Origin: Trema orientale
Lineage: Eukaryota > Streptophyta > Magnoliopsida > Rosales > Cannabaceae
DNA length: 64,000 bases
Direction: 5' to 3'
Assembly (NCBI GenBank): GCA_002914845.1
Contig: JXTC01000206.1
Span: forward strand, 450,788-514,787
Every line of letters begins with the position of its first letter. Position 1 is the first letter of the stretch. The translations under genes and the position numbers were made by a program. Of the stretch, positions 33,993 to 45,941 are shown one piece after another. The notes beneath the pieces were generated by a model that was given only the letters and a program-made list of their open reading frames with translations, was not told where the DNA came from and did no database searches.

Positions 33993-34142
33993 CTAGCGAT
34001 GACCCATCTAGCGAGGAGCAAACTAACGAAGAGCAATTCAGTAAGGTAACAATTAGTGATGAGCCATTTAGCGATGAGCCTTCTAGCGAGAAGCAGTTCA
34101 ACAAGAAAACCGTTAACAAGGCGCCAACTAGCAAGGAACTCG
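33993..34142. repeat. 15 bp minisatellite, ten units
   Basis: Ten contiguous 15 bp units with consensus near CTAGCGATGAGCCAT start at 33993, 34008, 34023, 34038, 34053, 34068, 34083, 34098, 34113 and 34128. All ten keep exact 15 bp length. In one plus-strand frame the array reads as an acidic Ser/Asp/Glu/Pro/Gln-rich string (DEPFSDEPSSEK-like) that stays open to a TAA near 34245. A TAA sits immediately upstream of the array in the same frame, and there is no upstream ATG. The complementary frame is also open and reads Ser/Leu-rich. Confidence 0.9.
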
Positions 34143-35692
34143 CTCAAGTAGCAAATTTCCTAGAAACATGTTTGTTCGCAATAAATTATTCTAGGAAATC
34201 GGATAATCACTACTTATTTGAAGATATGCCATTCATACTTAGATAATTACAAAATATACTTGTATCTATCTTATTATTTTAGAGGTAAACAGGCTACAAG
34301 AATTGGTAGCATACAATGGTGAATGATCAGAATTCTTTTCCTATATATAAGTCATCGGTCACATATTTCAACAAGTTCACTTTCGCACTTGCTTACTGAA
34401 CCGATATCATACCTATTTCGTTATGTATCACTCTCTCCACATTAGATAGAGCATATTACAAAATTGAACAAATGAGGATCACATTCACACAGCCACAATA
34501 CAACTTATCAAACTGAGAAAAACATAAAACACGCCAAAAACCAAAATCCAATTCCAAAAATGAGACCTGCATTCAATTCAAAGCCACAAAACTATGTTGT
34601 CCAACAGCAAATCCACTGCAAAAGCACGAGTCGAGAAAAGGACATCAGTAACATCTAATTAAGAAAAGTACTAGTAAGATGCAACTAAACCTGACTTAGA
34701 AGCTGCAAAAAAATTAAATAAATAAATAAATAAAATGATGGAGCTTAGTTTAAGCTTTTTAGCTGTAATAACAAAAGATATAGACAAATCTAACCGGAAA
34801 AAAGAAGCACGTATTTGGACATAAATTTACGAACACGCATTAGTCCTCTATATAACATCACACAAATACACAAACAGCATTTGTACTGAATCCTCTGTAT
34901 CTTTGGGGGAGGGTACCGGTCCTCCCACTGAATGCTACCCTATTATCTTTGGGAGACAAGATACTTATAGACCTTTACCATTTCAAATTTGTAGTCAAAA
35001 GTATGTTCAATAACAGTGTCAACCATAGCTTCGAGTTTAGTATCACAGGTTTAGTAGGGATGAACTGTTCCAGATTTAGTTACAGAATTCTGGATCAAAT
35101 TTCCAGCTGAATCTGATTCAGAATTTTAGCCTCCTAAGTTGGACATGGATCTTTTCTTCTTAACCATGAATGTGCATGCTTCTCAACAACAAACAGTCAC
35201 TAGAGTGTACTCGCATCAAGAAACAGTAACATCTTCCTCTTCACTAGATAGAAACAATAAATTGTACTAATTTTCATGATCCACAAAACCAGTGAACAGA
35301 CAACAAGGTGTCCTCCAGGCAATAAGAAAAATATACACAATTTCTCAACGACCTTTAAATTTTGACATTAAAGTCTAAAAGTTGACTTTCATTAGGGGGA
35401 AAAAAAATGACATACACTGGCAAACCCTCCTATACCATCTGTCTTGATGGAAGAGAAAAATAATAAGCCGATAGACTCAACAATTTTAAAACCATAGTGG
35501 GGAAACCAAAAATGGCCATATCACAAGGCAGAGTATAATATCAGCGAAAGAGAAAACACTGATAGCAAATAGTTTAGTAGTCACTGCTTTGTTAAGAACA
35601 AAGTAATAGAACATTCTGAACAAGCAACATTTAGATATTACCTAACGTTAAAGAAAATTAACCTGGATCAAAAATTAAAGAGGTACCTTTGT
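34143..35692. other. Intergenic DNA downstream of the MBD8-like gene
   Basis: A TATA-like CCTATATATAAGTC lies at about 34339-34353, followed by a C/T-rich stretch in the style of an LTR promoter. The minisatellite and this box could belong to one old LTR, but no ends are found. The rest shows no gene; part of it is likely the 3' untranslated region of the MBD8-like gene. Confidence 0.35.
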
Positions 35693-38600
35693 CTAAATTG
35701 GATGAGGATTAACAGGTGATCCATTATCCAACACATTGAGCTCCCCTGATATCTTTACTTTGCAAGTCGGGCAAATAAATCCGACAGAATCCGCTTGCAT
35801 TTCAGAATCAAGAGCATCATGGTTAAATTCTACCCCACACCACACACACGCGGTAGTAAGCTGATCTCTTCCAGCAATGTTTAACATCATTTCCTCTGAT
35901 TCAAAATGGACCGATGTTCCGAATGCATCTTCCATCTCTGTGGTACCTTCCAGATCAATTGGCACCTCCCGCAAAGAAGCAGATTCTTGGCCATTGCCAA
36001 AATCATACTTGAAAGGTTCCATTTCTTCGAGCCTCAGTTCTTCAAACCCTGTTATCCTCCCTTGTCTCTGTTCAACATGGAAAATTTGTTCTTCCTGTCA
36101 ACAAATTAAAAAAACAACTAAAAATACGATGTTCAAACCAAAATATCTTACTATCAAAATGTATGCAGGTGAAAGAAACCATGCCTGCTAAACCTACACA
36201 CTTTAAGAAATCTGATTCCAAGGACAAATAACTTAAAATCATGAAAATTTAAGTCCTTATTACATAAGATAGTGTCAAACAAAGTAAAATCCATGTCAAA
36301 AAGGAGAAGGTAACTATTTTGAAAGGAACAAAGGAAAATAAAGAATCAAAATGGACAGGGACGACATAATAACTTCCTTTCTAGTTTGGCAGAAAGGGAG
36401 GAGGGATAGACAACAAATTTAAACATAAACCCCCGTTTAATTTTGTTATCTAGACGAAGAAAAATCAATTCTACACAACTGAATTAGAGTAGCCAATCGC
36501 TTCACTAATCCATCTAACTTTCTTGAGCCATGAGGGGCTCCAGAATCCTCCTTTCCTCTGACTCCATGCTATCACATCTACCAAACAAAAGACCTTACTA
36601 CCTTTCTCCCTCCTCCCTATCAATTCTAACCCTTTCCCTCCTACAAAACATAAAAAATGAAAAAATACATGTAGAAGCGAATGTGAATTAGCCTCTGTCC
36701 TTTTAATATGTTGGCAAAGCATTCATACTAAAGTAATAATAATCCATCAAACAAGTTTCTTCAGATGTATATTAGACCATTTCTATTGAAAACAAAATTC
36801 CATCTTCCTCTTGGTAATCTTGGTAGGGTAACTTGGAATAAACTGAATTGTTTAGCAGAAAAATTCCAGCATAAACAATTACCCCTGGGTAATTGGTTCA
36901 ATTATCCTGGCTGACAGTTTTATCGTCTCTTTATCTGAATTTTGAGGAAATTTAATGCATATCAGGCAAACTCAACCTCATATTCATCACAGCCTGACCA
37001 AAAGGGCTAAGCTCGCAACAATTTAAGAATACAAGGCCTGGCTCTGCTTAGTCCTTAGGCTGAGGCTTTCCCACCTCTGTCAGAGCATAGACAGGCTTCA
37101 GACACCCAATTGAGAGGCCTAATTCCCTTTCCATTTGGCCAGTTAGTAACTAAATTATTAGATGAATAAAACCTATATTTTTAAAAGAGCAAAAGAATAC
37201 CATTAACTATGAGCAACGAGTCAAAGTGACCTCCAAAGACCTCTGAGTAAAAGTTAATCTAGTCTTGTATATAGCAATAGCAAGATTAGAATCTCTATAG
37301 ACATATCCCAAGTTCAAACAGGATACTGTCCATATTTAATAGCGCAAAAGTTAGTCTACAGTTTTTGGAAGACAAACAATGAGGAACTAGTATAGGATTT
37401 TACTTCAAAAAGAAAAGGAAACTATCTAAAAGAAGAGGGGTGAAAAAAAACACGGATAGAAACAAAAACCATTTTAACTCAAATTTTATAACATTCTCTA
37501 TGCACTTTCACTGTAATGTGAAACCAAAAAGTAACTAAATATGCCATTTTTATCTCTAAATACCTTATCAGAAGTTGCATTTGATGAGGGAAAACAAGGT
37601 ATTGGCTGCGAAATGGACATTGCCGAGTCTGAATTCTCAAGGGAGATTTCCTTTCCTTCAGAATATTGCTGTATGGACTCTGCTGCAATGTAATTAGTTG
37701 GGCCATGGATAGTACTATCAAGGTCAATTTCCAGTTCGTTAATCTTAGTGGTATTTACTTCAACAGGTTTTGGGTGATCTAAGGTACCACCAACATCATT
37801 TATTTTTGTTTCATTCTCAACGTTACAAATAATATGAGAACTCGAGGTAGGTCTATCACATTCAGAAACTCGTTCCTGCTCAGTGGCAGACTTGTCTATT
37901 TCATCGGACTTGAATGCCAAACTATCTTCCTCCATAAAACTTTTAACTGTATCATCATCTTGCTTCTCCTTAAGGTCACTAGCATCATCTGTTTTCTCCA
38001 TGCTTCCATCAGTGACCATATTCTCATTATCTTGCTGATCTAAATGATATTGATCAATCATACTATCCTCAAGTTCCTGTTCACTAAGAGAAGACTCCAT
38101 GTTCAATTCACGATCAGAATTGGAAACAGGAAATTCCGGACTAGGAATTGCAAGAGATTTGTCAGGATCAGAGCGACCTTTGGATCCATTGTCAGGTCCG
38201 ACAGAAGTTTCTAGCATTGAATTTTGAGCAATTTCTATTAAAGCATCCATTTTAGAGATCCTTGAAGGCAAGTCATCTCTGGTAGGAGATTCAATTTTCT
38301 TCTCTGGAGTTGGAGTAGCCGGTTCTTCAGCCCTCCTCACATAATTCCTGACATGGATCCCCACATGACCATTGTAGCGACGACGTTCCAGAAACACTTT
38401 ATGGCAGAACTGGCATTCATATTTTCCATCTTTAATTATCACTCCATCACCAACAGATGAACCGAGTCTGTACCTCCTAGTAGTCCTCTGGTGAAAGGAT
38501 AAAAGATGCTGCAAATATGCATCCTTCTCATCAAAGGTCGTACTGCACTTATGACATTCGAAGAGGTCATGTATCTGAACCTCTGCAAGATTCTCCATCC

Positions 38601-40712
38601 CCAATAAAGCAACTTCCTTCTCTTGCTCATTGGATGTAGGAGTGGGTACAGCAGAATTTGAATTGAGGTCTTGCCTCTGGTCTGCATCCTTAAAGATCAA
38701 ACCTGCATTCTGCAGCATATCCAACAAATCTCATTGAAGAAGTTAAACAGACCAAAACAGCACAACAAACATGTACTTACATTTTCAGTTATCTGCCTGT
38801 ACTCCTGAATATCTTCACTTTTTTTACCATTCGATTCCTGTGTACTGACACCACTAATGGATTGCAAATATGAAGAAACATCCCTGCAGCTTACAAATTG
38901 TTGTCCAGTAGGGCTGCAGAGTATCAAAGTACCAAAAATAACAAGTAAGGGAAGTGGAGACCAAAAGAGAGAAGCACACAAATATACTTCATAGTTACAA
39001 GAGATGAAGGAGAAAGAATATTCAGGTTCACAAATTACTCATGTGAGTGAGCTTCAAAACAACCAGAGTACTAAAAATGTTGCATTATCAATTTTCTAAT
39101 AATACAACTCTGGGAATCATATTCAAATCATTTAAATGAACACATTCCATAAAAAAGGACCAATTACGTAGGAATACATACATTCCATTCCATTTGTAAG
39201 TAGTATAGTTCCACAGTCTTACTTTCTACACATTCAATGCAAAACGTTATTCACTCTATATTTTTGTTCAGGGCATGCATATCATAATCTCGCAGCAACA
39301 GTTCCTTGAATGTGTACAAGTACTAACCTTCATAAACCATTTCAAATAAAATGACCAATGCGCCTAAACTAATAGAGACGCCACATAATAGATAAAATTC
39401 AATAAAGAATATGCTCTCATCTTGTTTTAAGTTATAGAAAACTTAACTGGGATGGTTACTAGCACATTTTGCATGCATTAACCGAGAACAACATGATGTA
39501 TCTCAAAATACTTGTCTTCGTTAATAGGACTGAAGTCTACTAAATTTTTCAAATTCAGGTTCTCATCTTCTGAGTTATCCAACAAACTCAAAAGCTCGAT
39601 ACGAAAACAATACCAATCTCAATATGTCTGTTTATGTTAATAGAAATGAAGTACGTATAACTTCGACTAAACTTTTTCAAGGCATGTATTACGTAGTTTC
39701 AGGTTCTCATTTTTCTGAGTTACCAAACAGATTCACAAACTTGAGAAGAAAACAACAGAAAATGAAAGGAAAAAAAACACCTTATGTATCTCCGGCAATA
39801 AATCCAAGCACGACCCTCTTTCCTCTTGAGGCCAAGCAAAATTTTCCACCCCATTGGCAAGGCATCACCGAACTCGCTTGCGTCCACAATCTTCCTCTTC
39901 TTCCTTCTACTGCCCCATTGCCCATCCAACTCCCTCAGAAACCCTAGAAGAGCCTCCTCACCCTCCAGCCCCACTGTTCTCCTCCTCAACTCCTCTCCAT
40001 ACGGATCATCCGCATTTCCCAGAGCCGAAAAATCGACCGCAACGCCATTCCGATTCCCCATTTCCAGACCTCCACGACCCCCCGGCTCGGGCACCACCAC
40101 ATTTTGCATTTGGAGTTGGACCTTCAATTTGGGCTTCCTCCCTCTCTTCCTCTTCCTCTCTCCGCCAAGGCTCGCCGCAATCATTTCAGCCCTCCTCCTT
40201 CCATCCTCCATCTCCCCAAACCCTCGACCTCCCGCGGGATTGGCGCCCAATTCCGTCGGCGGCATCGAAGGCGGGGAAAGTTCGACATAGTCGAATTTAG
40301 GGTCTTGCGAGATGAAATGCTTGAGGTGGTCGATGATCGAACGGTTCTCGAAGCGTTCGGGATCGTCGGCGAGGACCGGCGGGGCGTTCGGGTGGAGCCC
40401 GGGGACTCTGCGGCGGTGAACGGTGGCGGCGGCGGCGGAGAGGGAGGAAGAGGACGAAGATGAGGACTGTGAGCGGCGGGGGCGAGAGTAGGTCTGGCGG
40501 CGAGAACCGGCGCTTTCGTTGAAGATGGAGCGGTCGATTTTGGGGACGACGATGTCGTCGGTGCGGCGGAGGTCGAAAGCGGAGGAGGAGCAGAGAGAGA
40601 GGGCGTGAAGCTCCGACTGGGAGAGTGAGGCTATGTCAATGTGAGATAGGGAATCCAGTTTCAGAATCGGCTCGGCCGGAGCTTGGGGCGGGTTTGTGGC
40701 GACTGCCGCCAT
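35693..40712 (-). CDS. MBD8: MBD8-like methyl-CpG-binding-domain protein with C2H2 fingers, four exons
   Basis: This is a nuclear chromatin protein of the plant MBD8 type. Proposed exons on the minus strand are 40712-39781, 38913-38781, 38709-37564 and 36094-35693. All have GT/AG borders and matching phases, joining into about 870 codons ending at a TAG. From the N-terminus there is a Ser/Pro-rich start, an AT-hook-like KRKRGRKPK (about 187-195), a basic RRKKRK (269-274) and the MBD. The MBD (about 277-335) has GDALPMGWK, RAWIYCRRY across the first junction and SPTGQQFVSC. Exon 3 has two C2H2 fingers (Cys 407/410 with His 423/428, and Cys 454/457 with His 470/474), then a long acidic Ser/Asp/Glu-rich region. 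Exon 4 adds a CVWC...CPTC pair. Plant MBD proteins of this class often do not bind methyl-CpG strongly, so actual DNA preference is uncertain. Exon 1 is GC-rich, unlike the surrounding DNA. The first donor (AAG|GTGTTT) is weak, so an alternative form is possible. Confidence 0.88.
36095..37563 (-). other. Intron 3 of the MBD8-like gene
   Basis: The donor is AAG|GTATTT at 37563 and the acceptor TTGACAG ends at 36095. It is about 1.47 kb with no gene inside. Transcription reading through the donor would add a short tail and stop near 37498, a possible shorter isoform without the C-terminal CxxC pair. Confidence 0.65.
38914..39780 (-). other. Intron 1 of the MBD8-like gene
   Basis: It is about 870 bp and interrupts the MBD between CRRYI and SPTGQQ. 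39480-39560 and 39640-39730 share phrases (CTTCGRYTAA..., CAGGTTCTCAT, TTCTGAGTTA), so an internal duplication of about 170 bp spacing is likely. Confidence 0.65.
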
Positions 40713-41639
40713 TTCTGGGGGAAGGTGAGTGAGGAACGAATTCTAGTCCGCGAGGGAGACACCTGAGACAATATTTGGATTTGTGGGGGAAAAAAATACT
40801 CTTGGTGGAAAAATAAAATAAAATTACGGGGAAATTTTTTTAAAAAAACGTAAGAAATAATATCTAATCAAACTCTCGCCTTCTTTTAACAATTTTTCTC
40901 TCAATTTTTGTATGAATTCAAACAAGAGAAAATAGAATTAAAATTTTTTTTTTTTTCGGGTCAAAAATCTGACTTCCAAATAGAGTTATTTTGGAAGTAA
41001 ATAGGTTTTGAAATGGTTAATTAAAAAAATGGCTATTTATTAACAAAATCCAAATTCAATTGATTTTGTAAAATTAGTGTTGAACTCATTTTTATAGAGC
41101 AAAATGTATTAGTTATGTCTAACATCTATTTACAATGGAAGCTTCACATGATATAAAATTAAATGACATAATTGATATCTCACAGAGTTTATTCTAGAAT
41201 TTTTTTTTTCCCCTTTAATTCAGAAATTATAAGAAACTTACAAGAAAATAAGAAGGTCTTATATTTTTCAATGGCTTCCGTTGCACCTTGAAAATCGTGG
41301 ATCACTCCCTAAACTGTCATTTTCCATCTGTAATTGATTGCCATCAATAGTCGTTATTCTCCTACCAAATTTAGATACTCAAACAATATTTTTTGACTTC
41401 TTATCATACTATATTAATTAGTCATAAATTTCTTTTTTTTTTTAATAATTTGTGGGTATGTTATGCACTTCTTGTTATATTATAATTCTTGAGCTAGGTT
41501 ATACTTTAACACTAAAATTAGGGTTTGACTTTTGACTTGTTTATATAAAAATTATCAATATTTATAAAAAGGTTCATGATTATTATAAGGGATTTTATAT
41601 TTTAGGAATAAGTATATAAGTGTGTGTAATATATATGAC
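40713..41639. other. 5' flank of the MBD8-like gene and intergenic DNA
   Basis: No gene. The first ~70 bp upstream of the ATG are relatively GC-rich and likely 5' untranslated region; beyond that the sequence is AT-rich with long A/T runs. Confidence 0.4.
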
Positions 41640-41955
41640 AAATATATGCCAAATTGGTGCGAGAAATGAGTATAATATCTAAAATATCAGTGATACATTT
41701 ACAATGTAAGTTTTTATATATATTTTATATTTATTATGTAAATTTATACTACGGTATACATTTTGAAATGCATATTGATTTTTAGGTATAATTTGTATGC
41801 ATGAAATGTATATTGCAGTATACATTTCATGTATAAAATACTTGTGATTTACATTTCTCTAAAAAAGAGTATTTGTAAAATAAAAATAGAAAATAGGTAT
41901 TCATGAAAATATGCTTAATAAAATCAGTATTTCCAAACTTTTCCCAATAAATAAG
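41640..41955 (+). repeat. Dispersed repeat with GTATACATTTCATG words, copy 1 (partner at 59440-59895)
   Basis: Repeated words ATACATTTACAATGTAA, GTATACATTTCATGTATAAAA and an end GAAAATAGGTATTYATGAAAA occur in the same order at 59440-59895. Inside each copy the GTATACATTT word recurs every 40-70 bp. Confidence 0.6.
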
Positions 41956-42065
41956 CTATGTCTTGGTCAAACACCTTTTTGCAGCTTTGATATTTGTTTT
42001 TTTTGTTTTTATAATGAATATATGTGAAACATTGGTCAAAATAAATGTCATACACCAAAAATGTT

Positions 42066-42425
42066 GGGCCCGTTTGGTTCGCCTATTTGAATGTGTGTAT
42101 TTGAATAGAAATTGTGGAATGTGTTATAATTGGAATGGGAGACATTTGAATGGAAAAAATAGTGGAATATGTTGTAATTAGAATGGGAGTATTAAAATGA
42201 ACCATTCAAAAACACCTCTCCCCCTCCATTCTCATTCAAGACACAAAAAAATCATTCCAATGGTTAACTTTTCGGATAGACCATTTGAATGGAAAAACTG
42301 AATTGTTGAAACAAACACACATTCTAAAAGATAATTTGAATAGAAAAACTGAATTGTTAAAACAAACACACATTCAAATGGATTTTTCATTCCAATGGAA
42401 TGGAATGGTTGAAACAAACGGGGCC
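42066..42425. mobile_element. Tourist-like MITE with 3 bp GTT flanks
   Basis: The left end GGGCCCGTTTGGTTC and inverted right end GGCCCCGTTTGTTTC form terminal repeats. The flanks are GTT at 42063-42065 and 42426-42428. The end sequence style fits PIF/Harbinger or hAT MITEs; three-base flanks favour the former, although TWA is usual. Inside, ATGGAAAAACTGAATTGTT plus GAAACAAACACACATTC is duplicated with a ~53 bp period at about 42290-42380. Confidence 0.7.
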
Positions 42426-42439
42426 GTTATCTTTTACCA

Positions 42440-42545
42440 CGAGCTTGTAGCTCGTGTGGAAAACCTCCTCTTTGAGGAGTATGAGGTGTGGAGTTCGAAC
42501 CCCAATCTCCTCCCTTCTCCATATTAATCTAACAATTTATCCCAA
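42440..42545 (+). mobile_element. tRNA-derived SINE fragment
   Basis: A box A-like TAGCTCGTGTGG (about 42450) and a good box B-like GAGTTCGAACCCC (about 42492) lie about 40 bp apart, as in tRNA-derived SINE heads. The segment between does not fold like a functional tRNA, so a tRNA gene is not called. An A-rich tract follows near 42541. Confidence 0.55.
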
Positions 42546-42959
42546 AAAAAATATGATGTCTTTGATTAAATTTAAATTTATGGATCTATGATATTTATAT
42601 TAGTGAGCGTGTTCAGTGGAGTGCATTCTCAAGTTACATAAAGAAGTTATATATGAGTTTTTTTTTTTTTTTGGTTAATATCACCTAGGGTCCTCAATCT
42701 TTCCTCGGTGTATTATCTAGGCCCCTATTCTTATTTTTGTGGCTTTTAACTCCTCAAATTTATCATTTTGTTTCATTTAGATCCTTTTTCACAATTCCAT
42801 CCAAAAGAGCTGTTAAGTATCATATGCATATCATGTGTTCTTTATAGAAGCGTATTACATGAAACTTCACAAAAAGGAAACACAAAAAGAAAAAAAAAAA
42901 AAAAGATAAAAGAAAAAATAAATTTAAAAAATAAAAACTAAATTAGCAGATCCCTCTTT

Positions 42960-43190
42960 TATGGGTTCCTCTAGCACTGTCGATCGAGGAATCTATATCT
43001 GATGAAAATGACCATTATGGGTAGTCGAATTGAATTGTTAAGCGTGCTGGGATAAGAGTATAAGACGTAGTGAGCTCCTCAACTCCCAGTTCTTCTAAAC
43101 TCTTCCAAAGTGAATATATAAAGTCTAACGTGGAAATTGAGGGTAAGGTACTGTAAGGCCGTGGAGCACTTCATATGACATGATCTTATG
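42960..43190 (+). pseudogene. Possible captured coding fragment inside the Mutator-like element
   Basis: One plus frame reads as protein-like sequence (SIEESISDENDHYG, then IVKRAGIRV, DVVSSSTPSSSKLFQSEYI and VEIEGKVL) interrupted by TAG, TGA and TAA codons. Each stop could come from Trp, Arg or Gln codons by a C-to-T or G-to-A change. I do not recognise the source gene. Confidence 0.35.
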
Positions 43191-43514
43191 GTTTGTGAGG
43201 AAGAAGTTACTCAATAGAAAATGCTTTTTTTTTTCTAGTAAATTTTTTTGAGTCTATTTAATACTGAGCCATTTAGTTTATATATTACTCATTTTCCCAG
43301 TGGATTTGTAATACATCACCGGATATTGACTCTTGCCCCTTCCTCCATGAGAATTAAATCTGATAGCTTTTCCTCCATATTCTTAATTACAATATGACTA
43401 GTAGCAGTCCATTTTTTGAGACTATGTTGCCATGATTTTCGAGCTTTTTTTTGCATATAGATATGTTCTCAATTTTATTTTTCTGTAAAAAAGTTTTTGC
43501 TTATTCTTGTTCAG

Positions 43515-43601
43515 CTTCAAGACACTGAAACTGCACCTTCTTATGGTATGCCACAATCTCACACTCTTCATAAGGATGATGGGTCTGCAAATTCATTTTG
43601 A
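43515..43601 (+). pseudogene. Possible captured last exon inside the Mutator-like element
   Basis: A TTGTTCAG acceptor-like site is followed by 28 codons (LQDTETAPSYGMPQSHTLHK and a short tail ending SANSF) and a TGA. It is short, and no family is recognised. Its protein-like composition, against an AT-rich background, is the only evidence. Confidence 0.3.
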
Positions 43602-45941
43602 ACGAAACTCTGTTTTTATTAATACTTCTATTTAGGGGTTTGATCTTTCTTTAGTAGTTGATTTAGAAATGATAGATCTTAATTAAAGTTCTATTGATCC
43701 ATAAATTTTTAATATTTGTAATCAACCTGAACATATAAAATTTGAAATTAACAAAAATATGTATATGTTTTTTTTATTTTTGAGATGGAGAAAAATAAAT
43801 TCACTAGATAAGCAAAGGTGAGAAAGTCGAAGAAGATGGAGAAATTTAAAGATACAATGTATATATACATATATACTTGATGATGTTTAGGTGATTTTTT
43901 TCTAGTTCGTTTATTATAATTTGACAAGAAAATCTTGACTTTTCTCTACATATTGTGAGCCCAGACCCTCCAAAAGCTCTCTTTTCTTGTGCCTTGGCTT
44001 GAGCTCTCCAAGCACCAAATCACGATGGTTATTTCTAAAACATTTAGGAAGGAACGAACACATGGAAGACCAGAGACAATATCTCACTTTTTTTTTTCTT
44101 TTTCCTTTTTCTTCTTCGTACATTCAAGAAGTTCTAACTTTAGCCTGCATAAATCATAATATTCTAGAGAACCATAAGAGAGGTAAGGCGAGAATCGTTG
44201 TTAATTTTTCTCTTTTTCGAAATTCCAGGTAATACGCTTCCAAATAGAACACGTGATGTGGAGGTGCCACTTAATACCACTTTTTTTTTTTTTTTTTTTT
44301 TTTTTACGGAATCAGTGAAAAAAGATATAAATAAAACAAAATGATAAAATTAAGAAATTAAAAATTACAAAAATAAGAATAGGGACCTAAGTAATATGCT
44401 GGAAAAAAGTTGGGGACTCTAAGTGATATTAACCCTTTTTTTCGGTAACAATATCTTCATGATAATCTTCATTTTGATTGGACTCATAAAATTATTTATA
44501 AAAAATTATTAGATTATTTATATGCTAAATTAACTCCTGGAATTATGTTAAACAAAATTTAGTCAAATATAAATCTTGAGATTTGATGACTTGATATTGA
44601 TGATGAATATAGTTATTTAATGTTCTCTTAGGTCTTTTTAAATGTACTTCATTGAGATTATCCGTGTACTTGACTCGCATTAATAACCTCATTCTTGATT
44701 CTACACATTTGAGCATAATAATCATGATCACTTGATTCTTTGAGCTTCTGGAGAACACTTGTGTGCATTAGATAGGTATTAACATCTCTTAAACTCTAGA
44801 ACCTATTTAGTGAAACTTGAGACGAAATTCTATGTTGGGTGTCATTGGAGAAATGATTTAGGCTATCTTTAGACCGTTTGAGCCTGTCAAGCTAACCTTG
44901 ATATATTATCATTCTAGTACACCCACTTTGAGCCTATTTGTACATTTTTTTCCTACCAATTTTAGCTAAACTAAAATAATGACCACCAACTTTTATCCTT
45001 TAAGCATGTTGATTGTTTTAAAGAGTTAATTTGTTTTATTTTCATATTAGGAGGAAGGGTGGTGTTATGAAGCAGCAAAGAAAAAGTAGGGAATAATTTT
45101 GTGAAAAATTTGTGTCTACCCTCTATTATGGAAGAGATCCAAGATTTATTGAGGAGATCCCCCTTGGAGAGCCAAACTGATGATCTTGAAGAAAGTCAGG
45201 CTGAAGACGTTAAACTAAGTGCTAGATAGGAGGCAGCCCAACTTATGTTTTTCGCTTTTGTTTTTTGTAATTTTGTTGTTCATTAGACTAAATTTGAATT
45301 TACGGGGGTAATTTTGTGCATTTTGTAGGAGTGTTTGATGAAAAATAAGTCAAAATAGTGAAAAAAGTGGCATTGGTACAGAGCGTTGCAGCGCTGTAGG
45401 TTCTCGAAAAGTTCTAGAACCATCAACACCACGGCGCTGCCCTTCCTCCAGTTTTTCCAATTTTTGGTTTTAAAAAAACATTCAAAAAAAATATTTCAAA
45501 AAAAAATTAAAATAAAATACAATTACAAAAATTTAAAAAAAAATCAAAAAAAAAAAAGAAGCACAGTGCTGCGGTGCTATCAGTTCTGGTCAAAAGACTC
45601 GAGCCTGTTTTTTTCCTCCTCATTTTTTTATCACTTCATTTTTTACCAAACAGTCCTCCTCATACCCAAACTCCACCATAGCCCTTCTCCACTCAATATA
45701 ACCCCTTAATTTCTCTCACCCATTTCCTTTTTATCACCTTAATCACAAAGATTTAAAGAGTTTTAAGACTCAAGCACCATTATTGTCTCCTCCTTCCAAG
45801 GTTGAAGAGCTCCAACCTCCCACCATTGACAAGTAAGTTCCTGCACTATTTATAGTCAAATTTCTTGGAGCATTTTTGTGATTTCTTGGAGGTTTTCACT
45901 GTCTCTTTAAGACTTCTTGCCTTGGGACATTGTTGGGCTAT

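Larger units (their letters stand above)
42673..44435. mobile_element. Mutator-like element with ~150 bp terminal inverted repeats, possible gene capture
   Basis: The left end GGTTAATATCACCTAGGGTC and inverted right end GGGTTAATATCACTTAGAGTCC continue as inverted copies for about 150 bp: YAGGYCCCTATTCTTATTTTTG, TTTATCATTTTGTTT and ATCTTTTTTCAC words are present in both arms. Flanks are T runs, so the target duplication cannot be read. Length is 1.76 kb. No transposase is seen. The interior contains what look like captured coding pieces, listed separately. Confidence 0.75.

Noticed and set aside
33993..34142. CRISPR-like array
   Set aside because: Contiguous 15 bp units with no unique spacers in a plant genome; it is a minisatellite.
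39826..40463. Plus-strand frames of 119-154 codons opposite MBD8 exon 1
   Set aside because: Shadows of the GC-rich minus-strand exon; proline/serine-rich low-complexity translation without a domain.
42447..42505. Possible tRNA gene (box A/box B)
   Set aside because: No cloverleaf pairing or aminoacyl stem visible; SINE head is the better reading.
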